Origin: Erigeron canadensis
Taxonomy: Eukaryota > Streptophyta > Magnoliopsida > Asterales > Asteraceae
Direction: 5' to 3'
NCBI RefSeq assembly: GCF_010389155.1
Contig: NC_057764.1
Coordinates: 17,174,001 to 17,238,000 of the forward strand
Length of the DNA stretch: 64,000 nucleotides
Positions 45,662 through 57,031 of this stretch are shown in pieces. The notes beneath the pieces are model-generated. The model was not told the DNA's origin, did not search any database, and saw only the letters and a list, made by a program, of their open reading frames with translations. How positions within the stretch are numbered: position 1 is the stretch's first letter; every line of letters begins with the position of its first letter. Both the position numbers and the translations under genes were made by a program.

Positions 45662-48333
45662 TTCTCCCCTTAGTGATATATTGTAATGTCTGAAGTACGT
45701 GTTGATTTGTCTTGTAGGAATGAATTTGATGAGCCCGGTGATGAAGACAATTGGTGTGTGAAAACAAGTCTTCAAAGCTTTCTCATTGTCTTTGGAGAAC
45801 TTGATTTAATCTTGGTCTTGGACTTCTTGAAGTTAGATCATGTGTTGTTTCTCAATGTTCTTTGTGAACAGAGAATGATGAGTGTGTGTATTAAATCTTC
45901 GAATATTGTTGAATTATGAATCAGAGTTGTCTTTTGAGGTGCGGAAGGTATGAACTTGTCTTGAATTCTTCAATCTTCGAATCTTGAAGTCATTTCTTTG
46001 AAATCTTGGAATGAATTATCAGAAATATGTACTCTCCCCTTGATGTGTGCAATGTAGCTTTAGATAAAGTGTTTGTTTGTATGACGTGAAGATCTTTAAT
46101 TTGACGAAGACTCTTTTTGAAGCTTTTCTTCTTTGTCTCGAATCTTCAATCTTTTGTCCTTTGAATCTTTGATCTTTGTCACATCGTCTTGAATACTTTT
46201 GAGAGTAAACATTTCAAAAAGGTTTTGGAAAGTCTCTTATGAAGTAATCATGCTCCTCATTAATCCATGAGTAATCACAGTCTCTTTGATTTTTGAAGCT
46301 GAATGATAGTATCTCTGAAAGCAATTGAAACAACCAAACACAAACTTTTCTCCTTGTCCTTATCAATCATTCAATCATATTATTTTCTCCCCTTCATAAT
46401 GACAAAGTTGGAAACCAATGTCATTATGCAAACATTGATTGATTTGAATATTTAGAAGAAATAATCATGACTAAAATTTAGACATTATACACATGAAGAT
46501 TTATCAATAAACAAAACATCAATCTAATCACATAATCTAACCCAATTGTTCCTATGGATGACTAAAATGTAAGATTGAAGTTGTTTGGATAACCGTTGTA
46601 TCATGGTGTTGGTGTTTTCTATGTTCGGGTGATGAGAAAAGAAACCGGATAAGAATGATCCGTTTGCATTCAAAAATCGAAAGGATTAATGAAATGACCG
46701 AAGGAAATGTATTATCATTTATCGGGTTTCCTATGTATCATTGAGACATGCACAAAGCAAACCTCTAACATAGTTTGGTCTTTTGGCTTTCCAACCTCAA
46801 GATTGCTTCAAAGAATATAAATCATGTTCAGTGTCACCTAAGCGTTCAATAACCATGTTCTACTATCCTTCAAGACTTTTGGAAAAAAAATCCAAGGTCG
46901 CAATAGACTTCTTGTTAACTCAATAAATGCAATTATGAGACCTACGTTCAAAGCTGGAAATGATGTTAGCAATGGTAGGATTTCCATTTGATCATCGTGA
47001 AATATCATCTAAGATATCACAACAAATGTTCCGGCTATATCACAAAGATAAGCATGTATATCACAAAGATATGACGCAAATGTGTCCTAAAGAATGAATA
47101 ACGATCAAATTAATGATCAATTATAAGAGCTCTAGACACAAAGTGATCAAATGAAGTCGGGGACTGGAGCAGAGTGTCACCCTTTTTCAATATCAACGTC
47201 TTCCAAATGAAGAGTTAATAGAAATGAGAAAATCTCCGTGAGAAATAAAACAAGCATTTGTTAAGAAACACTTGAGTGGTTAGGTAAAGATGTGCATTGC
47301 TTCACTGGGTCCATGAAGACTTTTTCAATACCGAAATATCAACAAATGATATCCGATAGAAATGTGTTTTACCCGGCGATTTTAGAATTTTAGAGAAGGG
47401 TATCAATTCTTTTAACCCTTTTCTCACAACATATCACTTTAACCTCTCACTTTTCGACATTACTCCCTCCAACTTAGTTGCACAAAATCATCATCTCTCA
47501 AAATATCCTCACTATCTAATCAAAGAAGTGAATACTCCGGGGTTAGAACTCATCGGCGATGATGAAATTCATGGAGTAGAATTTTGAGAAAAAACCTAGT
47601 CGCTCATGTGCAAACTAAACACCGAACTTCCTTTGAAGCAAATGTTTTGAAAAAAAATCATCAAATGTGAAAAAAAATTTTAAAGAACACATTTAAAGTT
47701 TGAAAGAGATTTGAAATCACAAACTCCCCCTTAATCTATGCAAAGATAGATCAAAAAGATTTTCATAGAAAAGGTGGAGCAAAAATGATTTGTGTGAAAT
47801 CAAAACAGGTTTTATGAAAAGTGAACTCAATCAATTGTTCAAGATGAGATAACTCAGGAGTACACAAAGGCGTTCAATCCTTTGCTTCTCATATCAACAA
47901 TTGAGGTGTAACAACATTGCAATTAACATCTTGTATTACTCATATACATTCATATAAGACCACTTGGAAGTACACAAAGGCGTTCAATTCCATGTTATCT
48001 TATATTAATTTATATGTATAATAACATGAATTAATTCCAACTTTGAAACATAAATAATTTTTCTTTTTAAGACCAGGTTGCATACAGAGTATATGCAAGC
48101 CATTTATAAAATAAATAACACGAATAAGCACGGGTTATTCACTGAGTGTGCATAAGCCATTTTGAAATAAATAGTTCAAAGAAGAACGGGTTGCATACTG
48201 AATATACGCAAGCCACTTATAAAATAAAAGAAAATTAAGAAAATCTTTTTGTTATTTTTCAAAATTTTATATTTTTGTATTTGATTTTTGGTTTTCAAAA
48301 ATGAATCAAGAATTCCTTTCATGGTAAAGTGAA
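45662..48333 (-). other. Long non-coding 3' region of element B
   Basis: It lies between the RNase H stop and the 3' LTR, where other Sirevirus-like elements carry ORF3. No convincing frame is present. It contains short repeats: ACACAAAGGCGTTCAAT twice (near 47865 and 47965), and three related units of about 58 bp containing GCAAGCCA..TATAAAATAA or GCATAAGCCA (48066-48235). Confidence 0.7.
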
Positions 48334-49085
48334 TCAAGAATCAAGATTTAGCATACTAAGTTTAGAGATTAAGAAATTAAACCTCTTTTCGTCCAGTGGT
48401 TTTGTGAACAAATCAGCGAGTTGATGGTCAGTTCCCACGAAATAGAGTTCGATGTCACCTTTCTCAACATGATCTTTGAGAAAATGATATCTCACATCAA
48501 TATGCTTTGAACGTGAATGGTTGACTGAGTTGACAGCAATTGCAATGGCACTTTGAGAATCACAATAGATAGGGACACGATCATATTTCAGACCATAATC
48601 GATAAGTTGTGTTTTCATCCATAACACTTGAGCACAACAACTAGCAGCAGCTACATATTCAGTTTCTGCTGTTGACAGTGATACGCAATTTTGCTTCTTG
48701 GATGACCAACTTACAATCTTATCCCCTAAGAATTGTAAAGTACCAGATGTGCTCTTGCGATCAAGCTTACAACCTGCATGATCTGCATCTGAATAGGCAG
48801 TTAAATTGAATCCAGTATCCCTTGGATACCAGAGACCAAGATTGGGTATACCGTTCAGATAACGAAAAATTCGTTTCACAGCTTGGTAATGTAAATCAGT
48901 TGGAGCGGCTTGATACCTAGCATACATACATGTTGCAAAATTATATCTGGGCGAGATGCTGTAAGATACAACAACGAACCAATCATGCTTCTATACCTCT
49001 TTTGGTCAAATGGTTTCCCATTTTTATCAGCATTTATGTTTGTACGAGCAGCCATTGGGGTTGAAATTGAAGAACAGTTAGTCAT
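48334..49085 (-). pseudogene. Element B RNase H and end of RT
   Basis: The last frame (48927-48334) includes the RNase H with YSDADHAGCKLDRKSTSG, LSTAETEYVAAASC, YCDSQSAIAI and HQLADLFTKPL. The preceding frame (49085-48876) ends RT with TASRPDI. The two overlap out of register by one base near 48940. Another one-base loss near 49088 separates this from the main RT frame. Confidence 0.85.
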
Positions 49086-50476
49086 TTCAAACTTTTCAAC
49101 ATATCTTTTATGTACTTACCTTGTGATATAAAAATACCAGTTGGTAATTGTTTGATTTGTAGACCCAAAAAGTAATTCATTTCCCCAATCATGCTCATTT
49201 CAAAATGATTGACCATTAGAGATGAAAAATTTCGGCAAAAAGTTTGACTGGTTGACCCAAAAATAATGTCATCAACATATATTTGGACAAGTAAAACGTT
49301 TTTACCTTGCTTACGAATAAACAGGGTAGGGTCAATAGTACCTTTGGTAAAGCCTCCTTTGAGTAAGAGAGTAGATAAGGAATCATACCATGCTCGGGGT
49401 GCCTTCTTCAAACCATAGAGAGCCTTGTCTAACCTGTAGACATGGTTTGGCTTTTTAGGATCAACAAAACCTTCAGGTTGTTCCACGTAAACTTCTTCTT
49501 TGAGTTCTCCATTCAAGAATGTTGTCTTCACATCCATTTGAAACACTGTGAAGTTTCTGAATGCGGCATAAGCTAAGAATATACGAATGGCCTCCATTCT
49601 AGCAACAGGAGCGAAAGTTTCGTCGAAATCCACACCAGGTTGTTGACAGTAACCCTTTGCAACTAATCTAGCTTTGTTCCTTACCACAACTCCATTTTCA
49701 TCCTTCTTGTTCTTGAAAATCCACTTGGTGCGAATTGGTTCTTCTTTTCTTGGATTTGGAACCAATCTCCATACTTTCAGTCTTTCAAACTGAGCTAATT
49801 CATCTTGCATTGCTTTAACCCACTCTGGATCACAAAGAGCTTCAGAGACGGTTTTGGGTTCAATGTTACTGACTGAAAGTGCAACAAGACACTCATTGAC
49901 TGTAGTACGAGTAGAAACACCAGCTTGTGGATCTCCGATGATTTGTTCTGTAGGATGATCTTTGCGCATACGTGACCACTTGTTGTCATGAGGAAGAGGA
50001 TTTTGTTGATGAAGGTCAACATTATCATCATTAAATCCAGAGTTCTGTTGAGCAATGGAATCATAGCTTGGAAGAACTCTTTCCTCAAAATTTGGATGAT
50101 CAAAATCCAGTGGTGCATACACATTTGGAGTATATGATGGATTTGTTGTTTGGGTAATTTGAGAAGGTTGTTCTTGATCATTCTTTTGAGAATAAATATC
50201 ACTTGAAGATGATTCTTCTTGCTCTGTAGAATTTGAAGATGATTCATGATTGTTGTCTGGAACTGATTCATTTGTTTGAATGGGGTTATTGTTCGGAATT
50301 GGTTCAATGATGACTTGAGGTTCCTTTTCTTGAATCGGTTTTGAGTTGTAGAATTCTTCGAAAAGAATATCTAGCTCTTCACTTGTTGGAGTTGGATATT
50401 TCTTGAATTTTGAAGCTAAGGTAGACGTTCTTGAAGAAGCACTTGAAGTACTTGGATCACTGATTGTTGGTAGCAA
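49082..50476 (-). CDS. Element B reverse transcriptase ORF (464 aa)
   Basis: The frame has an acidic/Ser-rich linker (residues 1-165), then [72 protein letters not shown], the catalytic [12 protein letters not shown] and [14 protein letters not shown]. This is a complete copia RT core with an intact YVDD site. It ends early through a one-base loss in a short A run near 49088. The polyprotein would normally continue into RNase H. Confidence 0.88.
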   Translation of the reverse strand: MLPTISDPSTSSASSRTSTLASKFKKYPTPTSEELDILFEEFYNSKPIQEKEPQVIIEPIPNNNPIQTNESVPDNNHESSSNSTEQEESSSSDIYSQKNDQEQPSQITQTTNPSYTPNVYAPLDFDHPNFEERVLPSYDSIAQQNSGFNDDNVDLHQQNPLPHDNKWSRMRKDHPTEQIIGDPQAGVSTRTTVNECLVALSVSNIEPKTVSEALCDPEWVKAMQDELAQFERLKVWRLVPNPRKEEPIRTKWIFKNKKDENGVVVRNKARLVAKGYCQQPGVDFDETFAPVARMEAIRIFLAYAAFRNFTVFQMDVKTTFLNGELKEEVYVEQPEGFVDPKKPNHVYRLDKALYGLKKAPRAWYDSLSTLLLKGGFTKGTIDPTLFIRKQGKNVLLVQIYVDDIIFGSTSQTFCRNFSSLMVNHFEMSMIGEMNYFLGLQIKQLPTGIFISQGKYIKDMLKSLK

Positions 50477-51192
50477 ACTTTCAGTTCAAATATCATGCCA
50501 GACATCTCGTCAAACCAGACATTCATGGTTTCTTGAATCGTGTTTGTTCGACAATTAAAGATGCGATATGCAATCGATGTCTTTGAGTAACCAACAAAGT
50601 AACCTCCGTCACCTTTCCTTTCAAACTTTCCAACATTTTCCCGATCATTCAAGGTATAAAAGACACACCCAAAAATATGAAAGTAATTGATGTTGGGTTT
50701 GCGTTTGTTAATAATCTCATAAGGAGTCTTCTCATGGCGCTGATTGGTGATGGACCGATTTTGAGTATGACAAGCTGTGTCAACAGCTTCAGCCCACATG
50801 TTTGATGGTAACTTGGAATAAGCAAGCATTGTTCTTGCTGCTTCCACCAGCGTACGGTTTCTCCTTTCAACAACACCATTTTGTTGCGGGGTACGAACAA
50901 CAGAGAATTGGTGAGAAATGCCTTTTGATTTGCAAAATTCATTGAAGATGGCATTATTGAACTCAGTACCGTTATCTGAACGGATATAACGGACTGGAAG
51001 TTGAAGATTCACTTGAGTGGAAGTGATGAAATCGATCAGTATTTGAGTTGTTTCATCTTTTGAAGCAAGAAACTTGACCCAAGTGTATCTAGAATAATCA
51101 TCAATGATAACCAGAATATATCTCTTCCCGTTTTTACTTTGTACTTTCAAAGGCCCACAAAGATCCATGTGAAGCAAATGAAGAGGTGACAA
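50416..51192 (-). CDS. Element B integrase ORF (258 aa)
   Basis: The catalytic core has all three acidic residues in context: [16 protein letters not shown] and [29 protein letters not shown] and the C-terminal [10 protein letters not shown] follow. The frame ends near 50416 and overlaps the RT frame by about 60 bases, so a one-base shift separates them. The N-terminal HHCC finger lies in the next frame upstream. Confidence 0.88.
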   Translation of the reverse strand: MSPLHLLHMDLCGPLKVQSKNGKRYILVIIDDYSRYTWVKFLASKDETTQILIDFITSTQVNLQLPVRYIRSDNGTEFNNAIFNEFCKSKGISHQFSVVRTPQQNGVVERRNRTLVEAARTMLAYSKLPSNMWAEAVDTACHTQNRSITNQRHEKTPYEIINKRKPNINYFHIFGCVFYTLNDRENVGKFERKGDGGYFVGYSKTSIAYRIFNCRTNTIQETMNVWFDEMSGMIFELKVCYQQSVIQVLQVLLQERLP

Positions 51193-51790
51193 AGTGTGTG
51201 GAGTTTTCTTTGGTTTATGAAAAGTTCTCTTGATCTTCCCAACTGCACAAGAAGGACAGACATGCTCACTTTATATTTGTAGTCAGGCAAACCTTCAACA
51301 AGTTTCTTGTTGACTAAAGCATTGATGGTTTGATAATTCAAGTGAGAAAGCCTTCTATGCCACAACCAAGAATTTTTCGAAGTAGCTTTTGAAACAAGAT
51401 AGATATTATCAGTTGGTTGGTTATCATCAAGATTAACTGTGAAAAGATTGTCTTCACGATCTCCGCATAGGATATCAATTCCATCTAGAGTTTGGACTTT
51501 GCACAGAGATTGTCGAAAAAGAACTTGAAGATTGTTGTCACAGAGTTGTCCAACACTGAACAAGTTATGACTCAGGCCTTCAACATAATGAACTTTCTTA
51601 ATGACAATTCCATTTCTTTCAATCTCTCCATAACCTAGAATTGGAGCGAAATTGTTGTTTCCGAAACGCACAGTTCCCATGAATCTTTCAACAAAATTCT
51701 TGAGCAATGATTTATTGCCGCCATGTGTTTTGAACACCCGAAATCAAGTATCCATACACAGATGGTTATTTCCTGCAAACAAAATTTAAC
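51147..51790 (-). pseudogene. Element B protease and integrase zinc-finger region
   Basis: The protease active-site region near 51750 reads WILDFGCSKHM, with Asp-Phe-Gly where copia proteases have Asp-Ser/Thr-Gly. A one-base shift follows at once. The next frame (from about 51737) contains NLFSVGQLCDNNLQVLF and the integrase finger WLWHRRLSHLNYQT. The Cys pair of the finger is thrown out of frame by a base loss near 51268. Confidence 0.8.
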
Positions 51791-52188
51791 CGACTTTAGG
51801 TACCCACTTAAAGACGGGTCCTTTGTGGTTAGTTAATACACGCAGGGGGTATAACTTAGGATTTGCATACAAACATGCTTTCGAATCAACATACTTGTTA
51901 ACAAGCACATTATCAACAAGCACATTTGGATTAAACAACGAATATTAACACACGAATCAAAAGTCACATGATTTCCAGCATTCAAACCATGCATATGAGA
52001 ACAAGAATTAACATTGTTTACAACATCACAAGGCCTAGCCTTGGCACCATTAACATTGTTTAACACAGAGTACTTAAAAGATAAATTGTTTGATTCAACA
52101 GAAACATGCTTCTTCTTACTACCATCTTTTCTTCCTCGCCTTTTCTTCTTTTTATCAACATTAGTGAACTTAGGTACTAATGACTTAG
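51791..52188 (-). other. Element B linker between Gag tail and protease, broken frames
   Basis: Low-complexity Asn-rich linker sequence (frame 52066-51833 rich in N, C and H) joins the Gag tail to the protease. No domain was recognised. Confidence 0.45.
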
Positions 52189-53469
52189 CTACCCATTTAG
52201 TCTCACTATTAAGCTCTTTCCACCTGTTGGATTGGCATTAAGAAGATTAGAATGAATGTTTTGAAGCACTTTTATCTTTTTAGACTCTTTTGGAGGTGCG
52301 GAAACTTCTTGTTTCTTAGGTTTATCATGAGAAAACCAGCCATATTTATCCCTATACCTAGTTGCACCATTTGAAGTATCCCTAGTTAGCAAAACTGAGC
52401 TAGACTTAGACACTTTAGAATTTGAACTAGAATGAGGGCTAGACAAAGAAACATTTGAATTGATTTCCTGAAGTTTCACTTTGTTGTATTTTATTTTGGG
52501 ATTGGTCTCATCTTGCTTGGTTTTGACATGCTTTTCTGGGGTAGAACACTTTGTTTTTAACTTATTGATTCTTGATTTGGTGACAGTCTTTGGTTCAGTC
52601 TTGATGGGTTTGGAAGTAACCTGTTTCTTTGAATAATATGAAGTTGGAGCTTTGAAAAATGATTTTGGAGATTCCTCTTTTGATTCAACTTTGATTTTGG
52701 TAGATTCAATCTTTTTCTCAGTTTCTGAATCAAAAACATATTCTCCCTCCATGAATTTATCAAAATCAGATTTGTTGAATGGTGAAATCGGAGAGAATTT
52801 TGAAAAATTAGGAGTTTTGTTTTCCAACTTCACACTATTGGTTGTCTCAAGAATAAAATCAACTTGAACTGACGCTTCTTTGGTTTCACAAGAAAATTGA
52901 GTAGAAGTATCAACACCTATACTAGCACAAGGCTTAGGGTGAACAACTAACTCTTCAGGAAACTCACAAGTGAAAAACCTAACGTAGTACCATATCAAAA
53001 CTAAACTATACGCAAGTTCGTCATTCGATAAATCAGATTGCACATAATCATCAGCTATTTCAGTAGCAGTATTTCGACATGAATACTCAAAAGAATCAGT
53101 CAAGGTTTGGGTGGAGGAACAAGTAGATGAAACACAAGCAGTCTGAGTTGAATGGTCTACTAACAGACTGAAATCAGTTTGTGTAGAAACATTCACACAA
53201 ACTTTCTTGATATCAACAACAATTGATTCATTCTTTGAATTCGGACTTTGAGACTTTAGATTATTGATAAGGTTTTGTTGAGATTCCACCTTTTGTCGTA
53301 AACCTTCTATTTGTTTTTCCAAAATTGTGGATGGAACATACACTTTAGTTGATTTAGGTGGGGAAACGACAGATTCTTGGTTTTGAAAATTAGACGCAAT
53401 CTCTTCTAATTCAAAAATTGAAGACTTTTTCATTTCGTAAGAAGTGTTGATGGCATCATAATTAACCAA
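52189..53469 (-). CDS. Element B Gag tail with repeated TQT motifs (426 aa)
   Basis: Ser/Lys-rich, largely disordered region with a coiled-coil start (residues 15-75). Three TQT triplets (residues 96-98, 108-110 and 120-122) sit in VNVSTQTDF, DHSTQTACV and CSSTQTLTD. A weaker fourth (DTSTQFS) and a fifth-like SVQVDF follow near 185-205. TQT is the core of many dynein light chain LC8 binding sites, and Sirevirus Gag proteins are reported to bind LC8-family proteins. The C-terminal part is Lys-rich, with TRYRDKYGWFSHDKPKK. The region lies between the zinc knuckle and the protease. Confidence 0.75.
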   Translation of the reverse strand: MVNYDAINTSYEMKKSSIFELEEIASNFQNQESVVSPPKSTKVYVPSTILEKQIEGLRQKVESQQNLINNLKSQSPNSKNESIVVDIKKVCVNVSTQTDFSLLVDHSTQTACVSSTCSSTQTLTDSFEYSCRNTATEIADDYVQSDLSNDELAYSLVLIWYYVRFFTCEFPEELVVHPKPCASIGVDTSTQFSCETKEASVQVDFILETTNSVKLENKTPNFSKFSPISPFNKSDFDKFMEGEYVFDSETEKKIESTKIKVESKEESPKSFFKAPTSYYSKKQVTSKPIKTEPKTVTKSRINKLKTKCSTPEKHVKTKQDETNPKIKYNKVKLQEINSNVSLSSPHSSSNSKVSKSSSVLLTRDTSNGATRYRDKYGWFSHDKPKKQEVSAPPKESKKIKVLQNIHSNLLNANPTGGKSLIVRLNG

Positions 53470-53499
53470 AAATTTATTGTTTTGAATTTCTCAACTTCA

Positions 53500-54500
53500 T
53501 CAGTCTCAAATTCGTCATCCAATGGACGTATGAATTGTTGAACCATACTAAGTCTCAAAAACTTTTCATCATACAAGGTTCAATCTTTTCTTTGGCTTTT
53601 TGCAATGGAGTGATATTCTCAAATCCCAACCCAAGAAGAAGTTCTGATCTATCAATCTTTGACTTATTGAAATAGGCAGTGAAATCCAAAAGAGGGTTTT
53701 GTTCAACTTTGTACAACTTTTCTTGATAGAAAAGTATATTCTTTTTATGTTCCTCAATTTGTTTTCCAAGATTCTCAATCTCAATGCCTTTTAAAAAACA
53801 GTTATGATTTAAATCAGAAACTTTTCTTTCAAGTTCAATTGTTTTTGGTGTAGCTTCTTGAAGTTTTTATTCAGAATATCAATATCCATTTGTCTCGCAT
53901 TTGCACGAAGCCATTCATTGGTCTTTTGAACTTCAAGATCTTGATTGGCCTTTTCAAGATCAAGAATGGTCTTTTCTAAATTATGACACTTTTTCAATAA
54001 CTTAGAGTCAGGAGATGCATTCATTTCACATTCTTTGACCAACATTTTTCTTTGTAGTTTTGAAATTCTTGTTTCATAGCATCATAATCAAAAAGAAGTT
54101 TAGAATTTCTTCAAAAAGTTTTGTGTATTCCCTTTTTGAAAAGACAATGCTATTTTTCAATTTCTTGTTTTTGTTGGCTAAAGAAGTGTAATGATTTGTT
54201 AGGTTTGATAAGGCAATTCTACAAGACTCTTTATCCTTAATTGTTGAAAAAGTAGAGTCGAGATTTACCTCATCATCAGGATATTCCTCGTCAGTGTTGT
54301 CAGCCTCCAGCATCTTTTCTTTGCTCAACCTTGCCATGAACATACATTGGCAGACAGATCTTCATCTTCATCATCAGTAAGCAGAGCCACTTGACATCTT
54401 CAGCAATCAAGGCTTGACGGCTTCAACTTGCTTTGCCAGAAGCATCTTCTGCTTGTAGTATGCATAATCCTTTTTGCGAGGCAGTTTGCAATCCACAGCA
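53500..54500 (-). pseudogene. Element B Gag middle: zinc knuckle and coiled coil, many one-base shifts
   Basis: A CCHC knuckle near 54490-54535 is recognisable (GFPGHFAVDCKLPRKKDY), but one base is missing between its first two cysteines. Coiled-coil frames follow (54343-54074, 54045-53809, 53784-53569), with TNEWLRANARQ shared with element C. At least four frame changes in 1 kb are unusual next to the intact flanking frames. Confidence 0.75.
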
Positions 54501-54669
54501 AAATGACCAGGAAATCCACAGTGTAACACTTTTTGTCAGATTTCATCTCTTTCTCCATGATTTGTTTCTCATTATCTGCTTTCTTGTCTCTTTGCTTGGA
54601 GACAGTTGTTTCACCTTGTTCAAAACTCTTGTGATGATATTGTTCCTTCTTTGGAAATGCACTTGTTGA

Positions 54670-55569
54670 TTAAGTTCGAAGATTGTTGTTATTTGGCCTC
54701 GCTTTGAAATATTTCTTCTTGAAATGCTTGGTAACAGCGTCAAGAGCTTGGTAGAATTCATCAGGAACACCATCTCTTGGAGCCAAGTAATCTTCTCCTT
54801 CCTCATCAGACGAAGAAACAATAGTCATTTGTCTTTTAAAAGCCTCAGAAACCTTTCGTTCAACAACCAATGCCAAAGGATCAGTAGATACAACTTCTGG
54901 CACTTTGTTGAATGAATTTTTGCTTAGAACTTTGCTCTCATTCAACTTGAAAGATTCATAAAGAGTATGAATGGTGAATTTGGTCAGATCTTGATGTTGC
55001 TTGATTTGGGTTCCATATTCTTCCCATTCGGAACCAAGTGCTTTGATAAATTTGATGTTCAACTCAATCTCATCTTTCTTGACCTTGTTCTTTCTCAGTT
55101 CATTGATCACATTGCAAAATCGGTAGTAGACGGACTCAAGAGATTCATTTGGAGATTTCTGAAAATTGTCAAATTCGGTTAAGATATTTGTCAGTCGAAT
55201 TGTTGAAGTTACATCAGAACCTTCCATTTGTCTAGCAACTTCATCCCAAATCTCCTTTGCTGTGTCGTAAGAATCAACTGATCCATAAATCTCATCAGGA
55301 AGTGCTTGGTACAAGCATGACCTAGCTCTGTTGTCAGCAGCAGTACGATCTCTTTGTTCAGCGTTTAACAGATCAGGAGTCAAAATAGTACGGGTAGTAG
55401 GATGACGATGCATAGCAAGTCCATTGATGATTGAGTCCTTAAGCATGTGACCATTTGTCTGACGTTCAATGTAATCCATGAACCTTTTCTTCCAAAGTCC
55501 ATAATTACCACGATAAAGAACTGGTGGTCTTGTATCAGTACCCAGAGACAATGCTTCACGAGTAGTCAT
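54670..55569 (-). CDS. Element B Gag N-terminal region (299 aa, UBN2-type core)
   Basis: It starts MTTREALSLGTDTRPPVLYR. It has the copia Gag core GNYGLWKKRFMDYIER, YDTAKEIWDEVARQMEGSD and ESVYYRFCNVINELRKNKV, and ends in an acidic then basic tail. Gag forms the virus-like particle in the cytoplasm. The ATG is the first after the leader and fits the alignment of N-termini (element C's frame also starts MTT). The frame is intact over its length. Confidence 0.88.
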   Translation of the reverse strand: MTTREALSLGTDTRPPVLYRGNYGLWKKRFMDYIERQTNGHMLKDSIINGLAMHRHPTTRTILTPDLLNAEQRDRTAADNRARSCLYQALPDEIYGSVDSYDTAKEIWDEVARQMEGSDVTSTIRLTNILTEFDNFQKSPNESLESVYYRFCNVINELRKNKVKKDEIELNIKFIKALGSEWEEYGTQIKQHQDLTKFTIHTLYESFKLNESKVLSKNSFNKVPEVVSTDPLALVVERKVSEAFKRQMTIVSSSDEEGEDYLAPRDGVPDEFYQALDAVTKHFKKKYFKARPNNNNLRT

Positions 55570-55619
55570 TTGAAATTGATTTGAATTGAGAATTGAATTG
55601 TTTTTTGAAAGAATGAATT

Positions 55620-56320
55620 ATGAAACGATCTAATTTGAGTTGAATGAAACGATTTGAATTTGAAATGAAACTAAAACGATCTGAATTGAATAAAATGAAA
55701 CGATCTGAATTGAAATGAAGAATGAAACGTTTGATTTGGATTTAAAATGAAACGATCTAATCTGGGATTAAAATGAAACGATCTGTTTTGAATGAAGAAG
55801 AAACAGTGTAGAGAAGTGTAAATGAAACGATCTAAATTGAATGAAGAATGAAACGATCTGAACTTAAAACGATTTTCAGAAGAAGGAAAAATTCTAAGTA
55901 TTCTGAAATGATTTAGGCAGAGTTTTGGTATGAATTGGAATGAAATGAATTGAGCAAAACCAATCACGAAGATCAGTTACCCAAAAGTATTATGATTTCC
56001 AAACACACCTCTTTAGAATTACTCAAACCAGAGAAAATTCAGTGAAACTAGAAACGATCTAAAGAGATCGTTCTGGTTTCTAAGAAAACTAAAACGATCT
56101 AAAAGAGATCGTTTGGTTCTCTTCAAAATTTCTCAACCTCTTGTATTTTTCAAGAATTGAATTGACCAAAACCATCCAAGGATCAGTTAGCCACAATCAG
56201 TTCTTCACAACAAACACTTTGTGAAAACGATCAAATCTGATCGTTTGACAATCCACAACACTGATACGAAGTATGAAGGAAAGAAAATGAAACGATCTAA
56301 ATTAAGATCGTTTAGCTTTT
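55620..56320 (-). repeat. AACGATCT repeats and palindromes in the leader of element B
   Basis: Around ten dispersed AAACGATCT or near copies occur at 55620-55880. Palindromic pairs AACGATCT...AGATCGTT follow near 56050-56073, 56091-56114, 56225-56246 and 56288-56313. The region lies between the primer-binding site and gag. Confidence 0.85.
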
Positions 56321-56748
56321 TACAGTCGTCTTCAACCTCTGAACATGAACAACTCCATTGACGATATTTAAAACTTCAATATCTTTTGATTTTCTGAGAA
56401 TTGAATCATGAAACCACTTACAAACAGTTTGTTTTCACCTCAGCAATGATCCGATTAACAAACTTTAGCTTATAACACAACAGAATCAAATCCCAAAATT
56501 TTACCGCCAAAAACTCAAAATCTGTACTTTTGATCCATTGAATTAGAACATGAAACTTGAGAGATTATGTTATTAACTATGAGGAATCGAACGGTGAACA
56601 AACATCTGTGATTTTATGTGATTTGAGAGGTTAATTTTTGGATTTTCAGTGAAAACAATGAACGAACAAAACAAAATAAACAGAATTAAGGTGATTTTTG
56701 ATGAAATGTGATTGAATTCAGTAATGGATCGAGATCAAAATGATGTTA

Positions 56749-56759
56749 CTCTGATACCA
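56749..56759 (-). promoter_or_regulatory. Primer-binding site of element B
   Basis: TGGTATCAGAG on the - strand, next to the 5' LTR end at 56762, is an initiator tRNA-Met type site. Confidence 0.88.
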
Positions 56760-56761
56760 AA

Positions 56762-57031
56762 TGTAATCAACAGATTTCTTAACCGAATTCACATCAACAA
56801 TGGTGTTTGGTTAGTGTTGTGTTCTGGTGTTTGTGTGTGTTTTGAGAGAATTGGAATCAAGAGTGTAATATTCAGGTGTAATTGGTATTAATATATGTTT
56901 GTTAATTCCCAGTTATAATTTCTAAGGAATTGAAGGTTATTATAGTCCAAACTATCTAACTATGCTAATTAACACTATTAGCCCCTCAACCTTAAAAATT
57001 ATCAACTCATCACTATTTTTGATTTCTAACA
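56762..57031 (-). repeat. 5' LTR of element B (270 bp)
   Basis: Same termini as the 3' LTR (TGTTAGAAATC and TTGATTACA). It differs by a ~45-bp deletion and about a dozen single-base losses or changes, many in short runs. Confidence 0.88.

Larger units (their letters stand above)
45340..57031 (-). mobile_element. Element B: Ty1/copia Sirevirus-like, 11.7 kb, full length with TSD AACAG
   Basis: It has a 5' LTR at 56762-57031, a primer-binding site at 56749-56759, and a leader (55570-56750) with palindromic repeats. Gag (55569-54670), zinc knuckle, coiled-coil/TQT region, protease, integrase, RT and RNase H follow. A 2.7-kb non-coding 3' region, a purine tract (AAGGGGAGAA) and the 3' LTR (45340-45661) complete it. 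Perfect target duplications AACAG lie at 45335-45339 and 57032-57036. No ORF3 is present. The coding region is broken by at least six single-base changes, mostly losses in short homopolymers, which may be sequence error rather than decay. Confidence 0.92.

Noticed and set aside
45686..45919. 77-residue + strand frame in the 3' region of element B (and its copy at 61082)
   Set aside because: Lies antisense in a non-coding element region. It is preserved in both copies only because the copies are the same sequence.
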